Part shown: one piece after another, positions 58,434 to 64,000 of the stretch
How positions within the stretch are numbered: the stretch's first letter is position 1
Layout of the letters: every line of letters begins with the position of its first letter
Program-made: the position numbers and the translations under genes
Assembly (NCBI GenBank): GCA_963971305.1
Contig: OZ020313.1
Span: forward strand, 20,285,260 to 20,349,259
Direction of reading: 5' to 3'
DNA: 64,000 bases
From: Arcuatula senhousia
Lineage: Eukaryota > Mollusca > Bivalvia > Mytilida > Mytilidae
The notes under the pieces: generated by a model
The model's input: the letters and a program-made list of their open reading frames with translations, nothing else
Database searches by the model: none
Told to the model about the DNA's origin: nothing

Positions 58434-58796
58434 GAGTGAGTTGGTGTTTTACGCCTTTGCAACGCTAAATGAAGGCAATGAACATGAAAAGGATAATAAA
58501 ATGAACATGAAAGTTATGATAATGATAAATGGAATATGGGGGTGGGATGGGAAAAATCTACTATTCTTAAGACCACATGAAAAGGGGAGAGGTGGGTAGG
58601 GGCAGAAAATTTAGACTATGTGGTGCACTGCTTGGCGGTCCACGAAGGGATCTTTTACGAGCATAAAGCGTGGCCATCTCCACACACGTTGGCCCACTAT
58701 GGTTTGTGGTCAGGTTTTCGCATTATAGCCTGACGACCCGGCATTCATTATGACAGGGCTGCCAAACCTGGGGCACATATTACAGTCGCTTTTATT
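58434..58796 (-). mobile_element. SINE, reverse strand, 5' truncated
   Basis: On the minus strand it ends with AACACCAACTCACTC and contains ATTTTATTATCCTTTTCATG, CCATAGTGGGCCAACGTGTG, GGACCGCCAAGCAGTGCACC and GGGTCGTCAGGCTATAATGC. Its upstream part (CCCAGGTTTGGCAGCCC) fits the variant at 59563-60078 better than the 61660 copy. The GC-rich first part of the element is missing. Confidence 0.8.
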
Positions 58797-58907
58797 CATC
58801 ACTGTAGACCCAAAGCAACAATTAAGCTCAATACCACAAAGCGTTTAGTACAAATAGTTAAAACAATAATATTGAGTCCGGAAAGTGATTTGGATTATCA
58901 TATTAAA

Positions 58908-59305
58908 TAAATTCTTTATTGCGGTTACACCCATATGAGCCAAAGCAATTATACATAGATATATAAAACATCAATTAACAATTACAGAATATATATACAA
59001 TTTAATCAGTCAACGTACAAATTCAAACTTGCATGTACGATTGTATGTTTTAACCGATGTGGACCCTATTTTTGCAGTTCTGAAGATCGATCGCTTTATA
59101 AAGTCCTTGACATAAGTTTAAAGTCCTAGTTTTGGACAAAGGATATATTTCACTTTTTATTACAAGTTAATTTAAAAAAAGTATCGTCTCTATTTGAAAT
59201 TTCAGAGAATAAAATATCTCTTTGTTGTTTGTTTATTTGACAGGATAAAAGAAAATGTTTTTCGTCTTGACATTTTGAGCAGGTTCTTTCGCGTCTGGGA
59301 ATATT
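58908..59305 (-). mobile_element. LINE 3' end fragment, reverse strand
   Basis: On the minus strand it encodes IPRRERTCSKCQDEKHFLLS, then CQINKQQRDILFSEISNRDD and a stop. This contains the same Cx2Cx7Hx4C motif as the LINE ORF at 16651-17853. A 3' region follows, ending GGCTCATATGGGTGTAACCG, then CAATAAAG (58945-58908). It is a short 3' copy of the same or a sister LINE family; it lies next to the SINE at 58434-58796, also in reverse orientation. Confidence 0.82.
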
Positions 59306-59562
59306 ATGGTACATCTATACAAAGAGAAAAAAAAACATAATTTATTCAACACTCAAAGCATAAAAGCATATATTATGCAACTCGTACGCAAAGGGTACAT
59401 GTTCAGTGTTATTTGCAGACAACTAAAGGCCTTGTTTAGACATCGACAGTCAGTCCACGTTTACATGTGTGTTCTCTTATTGTAAGACGCAGAAAAGATG
59501 TTTGTTTTCGTGATTATAACCAGCTAAGCAAAACATATAACAACCAACGATTTCCATATTGA

Positions 59563-60078
59563 ACCCGTGCGGGTTCCGGGTGGCGAATAGGCCCGCAGCA
59601 GCGCTAAGCTTGTCGGTAAAAGTCCACTAAAGAGCGCTCAGAAACCTGACATCGAGTCAGGCTGCTTTGCCCACAAAGCGACTTGGATGTGTGCCCCAGG
59701 TGGTTGAATGGGGCAGCCCTGACATCGAGAGATGCGGGGTCGTCAGGCGATAATGCGGAAAATCTGACCGCAAACCATAGTGGTGCACCGTGTTGGGGAA
59801 AAAATGTCACGTTCCTCGCACGTTAAAGAACCCTGCTGCAGGCCTCGGTAAGAGTAGGACCCGTAGGATCCCCATGCAAGAGGCTAAATTTCTCGTCCCT
59901 ACCCATCACTCCTTTTTTCCAGTGGCAGTCAAAACTCTCCTACCCGATTGGCCTTGTGTCCCCATTTCCTCCACTTCATCGTCATTTCATGTTCATTGCA
60001 TTACCACTTTGATGTTCATCTCCTAAATATAGCCGAAATCGTGCTGCTTAAGAATAAAGCAATAACTTACTACTATTA
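59563..60078 (+). mobile_element. SINE family A variant with 9-bp imperfect target duplication
   Basis: Starts CCCGTGCGGGTTCCGGGTGG and keeps the order of family A blocks, including CGCACGTTAAAGAACCC and GGCTAAATTTCTCGTCCCTA. It ends with a different tail, GTGCTGCTTAAGAATAAAGC, then AATAACTTACTAC. CCATATTGA (59554-59562) and CCATTTTGA (60079-60087) match at 8 of 9 positions and are the likely target duplication. The small ORFs across it are not genes. Confidence 0.85.
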
Positions 60079-60222
60079 CCATTTTGACCGCCTTTATGTC
60101 AAGCTTTATGTTTGTTAATATTCAAACACACTGATTGCCAATAAAATGCCATCATAAGCCTTCACAATTTTTTGTGAAATCTGTAAGGATTTTATTATAT
60201 TTTTTTAAAGTAGTAGTCCACC
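60079..60222. other. Short non-coding spacer
   Basis: No feature seen. Confidence 0.4.
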
Positions 60223-60577
60223 TAAGAATCATGCAAAATTGAAGAAAATTGATTCATCGATAAAAAGGCTAGAGTGGTTTATTTTTAACGAAAGATAGTT
60301 TAAAGTATATAAAATAAGAAATAAATAACAATTTGTTCATACCTGCCTGGTCCTGGGAGAAATCTTGCCATTTTGATTGAAATTATTGACAATTTAAAGA
60401 GTTATCTTCCTTTCTTACATTTTTCCAATGCATTCTATATATTTTTTTTCTCTCGGGACCAGGGCTAGTTTGGAAAAAGAGCACAAAAGATCAAAGCAGG
60501 GTGCTAGTAGGAGTAACACATAAAAAATAAATTGGTGTAGGCTTTCCACCCATGAATTGCTCTTTGCATGATTCTTA
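60223..60577. mobile_element. Small element with perfect 15-bp terminal inverted repeats
   Basis: TAAGAATCATGCAAA (60223-60237) and its exact complement (60563-60577) bound 355 bp. Inside, GGTCCTGGGAG and CTCGGGACCAGGG form a second inverted pair. Non-coding. It fits a MITE; similarity continues a little outside both ends (GTAGT and ACTAC), so the true ends may lie about 15 bp further out. Confidence 0.7.
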
Positions 60578-60599
60578 TAAAAAGTAGTGCTTTTAAAAA

Positions 60600-60957
60600 T
60601 TTTCGTATGCTATACCTGATGTTTTCCTTGTAAATTTGGTATAGCAATGGCTTGACTTCTCTAATTGTGCACAACATTATTGAGCTTTGTTATCTCATTT
60701 CCGGTGTTTAAAGAGTTATTATTCTTTCTTTCATTGATCATTCCGTAACAAGAAAATTTGCTGTATCAATCAACAATGAATTTATTAAATGTGAAGGCTT
60801 CCTTTTTTTGCAGACCTCCTGCTTAGAACTAGATAGTTACAAAGGATATTTTTAAGGATTACGCGCATTAAATTGTTCTGCATGTTAATTTGTTTAGTTA
60901 GTACTGCATTGCATGACCCTAATGGGTGTAATTTTGCAATAAAGATATATATTATGA
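60600..60957 (+). mobile_element. LINE 3' tail fragment
   Basis: Ends GACCCTAATGGGTGTAATTT, then TGCAATAAAGATATATATTA, matching the tails at 18130-18175 and 58908-58945. Upstream sequence back to about 60600 has no coding match, so the 5' limit is uncertain. Confidence 0.6.
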
Positions 60958-61646
60958 TATGAAGCATCTAAATATTTATGATATGAATGGACAAAAGGGG
61001 CTTTTCGGAACATCATGATTTCTGTATTAGAGCGTCACGTCTGACACATAGTGCTACAACATGAAATTAATGTTATGTTTTTCTCGGTTGTTGCCAAGGA
61101 TTTTAAGAAATTTTAAGGAAGCAGCACGTTTTTGTAGACAAAAAAAAACCACACGATTTCTATCTCTATATATACAGAGGTTTGACCCGCACTCAATTGG
61201 TGTTCAAACAAACCTTCCGGAACACCAGAGTTCACTTTCGTTTTGACTTGAGTTCATGTTGCAGTTTAGTTGTTTGGTGATCATACTATACGGCCTGTTT
61301 AAGATACACCCGTATATATGACATACATATTCACTTAAGAATTAGATCAACACAAAACTTCAAGGCATTCATTTAAATGACCATACAAAGTGTTACACGA
61401 AAACCGCAGACAATTAATTCTTTTTACAATTAGGTAAACTTCCTAGAGGAACAAATCCAATGGAAGTGGTTAGCATATGTTCACATAAATCTTACTTTTA
61501 TATGTCCCAATTATTTTGTTATGTCTTTTGATATCAGTCCAGGTTCAAATTGTTACAAGTTATGATTGTAGACAATTGATTATGGCATGTGCCTGATAAA
61601 TTATAGAAATAGATTATATACTTGTGTAAATTTACAATGCAATTGT
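60958..61646. other. Non-coding stretch, nothing recognised
   Basis: No gene or repeat supported. Confidence 0.45.
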
Positions 61647-61659
61647 ACAGACGTAATTC

Positions 61660-62154
61660 TCCCCGTGCGGGGCCCGGGTGGCGAATAGGCCCGCAGCAGA
61701 GCCTAGCTTGTCGTAAGAGGCGACTAAGGGTCTTGGGATTCTGACGTCGGGTCAGTGCTCAGCCCACAGAGCGACCAAGTGTGTACCCTAGGTGGCTGAA
61801 TAGGGTAGCCCTCGTCCGCGGGGGTTGTCAGGTCTATAATACGGAAACCCTGACCGCCGACCATAGTGGGCCAACGTGTGTGAAGAATGCCACGCTTCAT
61901 GCACGTAAAAGACCCCTTTGTGGACCGCCCAGTAGTGCACCACAAAGGCTAAATTTTCCGACCCTACCCACCTCTCCCCTTTTTCCTGTGGTTCTTCAAA
62001 ATTTACCGGTCCTTTGTTTCCCACCCCATCCCCATAATTCTTTTATCATCATCATTTCATGTTCATTTTATCATCCTTTTCATGTTCATCGCCTGTAAAT
62101 AACCTATATAGCGTTGCACGGGCGTAAAACACCAACTCACTCACTCACTCACTC
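61660..62154 (+). mobile_element. SINE family A, complete, with 13-bp target duplication
   Basis: A 495-bp insertion flanked by the exact duplication ACAGACGTAATTC (61647-61659 and 62155-62167). It is nearly identical to the copy at 52860-53348 from CCCGTGCGGGGCCCGGGTGG to the tail of (ACTC) repeats. The (ACTC) tail is longer here by several repeats. The 105-residue ORF across it is accidental. Confidence 0.96.
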
Positions 62155-62167
62155 ACAGACGTAATTC

Positions 62168-63378
62168 GAATAGGATCCATATTTTTTTAGACATCGTAAT
62201 CTTCTTACCACGGGCAGAGGTTGATCTTTAACGGTCATGATTTGGGCTCATTATATTTAAAAATTGTATGGTGCTTTATATTAACAGCCTCCTTGAGAAG
62301 TCTTTAAGATAAGAAACGCGTATTATTGCTGCCGGTTAAGTTTAAAATCTCCAAGGTTAGCATATTCAACCTCAACCCTATGAATTGAAGAAAAAAAACT
62401 GCAAACTTTAGTTATGACATATACATGTAGCAGGCGTGGATCAAACGAAAGGCGTACCAGATGTACGCCCCTCTCCCCTAAAACTGACACAAAAAAATGT
62501 TTTTGCACGAAATCAATATAATAGCATTTTTACAATTTAATGCCTTGTTCCACTCGGCGAAAAACAACTAAATACATTTTTAAGCCCCCCCCCCCCTAAA
62601 CTAAAATCCTGGATCCGCCCTTGTATGTGTAAATTTCAAAATTTTCTAAACGCTAAGTTTATCCTACTACAGGTATAGGTTGATCTAAGTCATAGTTTTG
62701 TTTTCCAAATCGGCAATGATGTCTATGTTTATGTTCCAATTAGTACAAACGGTGCTAAGACAGGTTTGTAGTGCTTCAAGGTCCAAGTGGTTACAAAAAA
62801 AATTAAATCAAAATTACACGTGTGATGGGTGTTTCGACTATTCAAAGACTCGTTAGAGGTTCTCAGTTACCCAAAACACTGCAAATAACCAACACCACTA
62901 TATGAACACTATACTAAAAGAAGTAAATAAAAAAATCTAATAGCAAACCACATGTACGGAATTTAGGCACGCAAGATAAAAAAATGACGATTTGAAACTG
63001 CAAGTATTTCCATAAACTATTGTGTCCTATCTCAAGTTCTTTAAGTCACCTGAGATTGATGCGCTACCAAATCGGTGATTGTTGAAGCGAAAGAACATGA
63101 TCCATTACAAAACACCGATAGACAAGTTAGCATCGATGCTCTGTTTGACTTATCTGTACGAAGAACGCTTTATGTGATTCACAATGATTTAATGGTATGA
63201 TATATCTTCTTTAAATATGGTATAACATCAATTAAAGTATAACCTGTAAATGGCGGGTGATGAATTAGAAGCAGTTTATCACATGTACAATCCTTGTCTT
63301 GTAAAAGTATTTGTCTTTCATCTGGTTTAAAGCAGGTTAATGACCTCAAGGACTATCGTTTGTCCTGATTTAAATGAC
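62168..63378. other. Non-coding stretch, nothing recognised
   Basis: A run of 13 C lies at about 62586. No gene or clear repeat supported. Confidence 0.45.
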
Positions 63379-63564
63379 TTAGGGACCGACTATTGAAAGG
63401 GGGCTAAAGGCGTCGCAAAAGAATTTTTTTTTCATTGCTAGCATTATTTTATATAGCAAAAATCCTTGTTCAGAATATTTTTACTTAACCTTTGCTGCCA
63501 AAATACTTTTTTTCATTGAAATCAAATTGAAAATATTTTTAAGGAAAAATGATCGATACCTTAC
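63379..63564 (-). mobile_element. MITE (TAAGGGACC family), degraded copy 4
   Basis: Starts TTAGGGACCGACTATTGAAA and contains GGCGTCGC, ATTTTATATAGCAAAAATCC and TTTGCTGCCAAAATA. These read in reverse relative to the copies at 40.8 and 42.5 kb. The right end is not clear. Confidence 0.65.
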
Positions 63565-63602
63565 CACGATTAATTCCTTAAAAATGTTTCTTTTTTACCT
63601 TT

Positions 63603-63870
63603 TTAGCTCGGGTCAGATAAACTATTGTTATCACTTTGCGTCCGTCGTCCGTTGACTTTTTCAAACATTATCCTCTCTGACACCAATTGAAACCATTTTT
63701 AGTATAATTGTTTATTAGCATGAGTGGAATAGTACTAAAGTGGGAGTTTTCATTGGTCGTAAAACATGGTCGCCAAGGCTAAAAATGTAACATAGGGGAA
63801 ATTGCAGTTGGTTTCTATGCAAAAACTGTTAAGATATCAACATTCTGGCAAGATAAAAGTGATCAGCACC
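63603..63870 (+). mobile_element. Tandem-repeat transposable element, copy E (5' part only)
   Basis: TTAGCTCGGGTCAGATAAAC, then TTGCGTCCGTCGTCCGTTGA, then the head module with AAAACATGGTCGCCAAGGCT and GTGATCAGCACCTCA follow copy D. Homology ends near 63870; no core units or terminal palindrome follow. Confidence 0.75.
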
Positions 63871-63960
63871 TCAGACTAGAGAAATTTATCGTCTGGAAGT
63901 TTGTTGTAATTATGATTTAAAATATCCGAGATCGTTGGCACTGCTGGTGGAGTTTATTCA

Positions 63961-64000
63961 TTAGGGACCCACCATTTAACCTGAAGGGGGGCCTTGGTTT
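63961..64000 (+). mobile_element. MITE (TAAGGGACC family), copy 5, cut by window end
   Basis: TTAGGGACCCACCATTTAAC, then TGAAGGGGGGCCTTGG match the left end of copies 2 and 3. Confidence 0.8.

Noticed and set aside
61781..62098. ORF of 105 residues
   Set aside because: It lies wholly within SINE family A; related chance ORFs occur in the copies at 5.2 and 53.0 kb.

Overview
The window is a gene-poor, AT-rich piece of a metazoan nuclear genome. The animal is most likely a bivalve mollusc and probably a mussel close to Mytilus. That assignment is inference. It rests on the mix of repeats: bivalve-type tandem-repeat elements with GCTCACCTGG ends, SINEs ending in (ACTC)n, abundant LINE and Penelope-like reverse transcriptase debris, and dispersed units of about 350 bp. 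A FAM124-family animal gene is the only confident host gene. There are no operons, CRISPR arrays or rRNA genes, and I found no convincing intact tRNA gene.

Layout. 0.8-4 kb: an element with hairpin ends whose core is a 158-bp tandem array organised as a four-unit, 639-bp higher-order repeat. 4-12 kb: mostly non-coding, with a reverse-strand SINE (5.2-5.6 kb), one possible exon on the minus strand (7.47-7.59 kb), LINE debris (8.0-8.4 kb), a second copy of the tandem-repeat element (9.2-10.0 kb) and a 166-bp near-perfect hairpin (10.3 kb). 12-18 kb: a tRNA-headed SINE and a decayed LINE (16.2-18.2 kb). 19-24 kb: two more tandem-repeat elements, one carrying a nested insertion flanked by 108-bp direct repeats. 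25-29 kb: tandem and single units of a dispersed repeat of about 350 bp. 29-34 kb: little recognisable. 34.7-35.5 kb: an inverted-repeat element full of CTGTCAGG motifs. 40-45 kb: Tc1/mariner-type MITEs next to a 1.74-kb element with perfect 25-bp terminal inverted repeats. 45.5 kb: a degenerate minisatellite.

48.0-49.1 kb (minus strand) holds the FAM124-like coding exon, with a splice acceptor just upstream of its first ATG and a polyadenylation signal just downstream of its stop. 50.0-50.7 kb is a 21-bp minisatellite arranged head to head. 51.7-53.6 kb is a CR1/L2-like LINE remnant split by a SINE with a perfect 13-bp target-site duplication. 54.2-55.1 kb is a Penelope-like reverse transcriptase with one in-frame stop. 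55-64 kb holds more SINEs, LINE 3' ends, MITEs and the start of another tandem-repeat element.

The transposable elements, not the genes, dominate this window. Non-autonomous families (SINEs, MITEs, tandem-repeat elements) sit beside broken copies of LINE and Penelope-like elements. The best candidates for undescribed structures are the 25-bp TIR element at 42.8-44.5 kb, the reciprocal core amplification in the tandem-repeat family, the head-to-head minisatellite at 50 kb, and a conserved module shared by two otherwise different SINE families.
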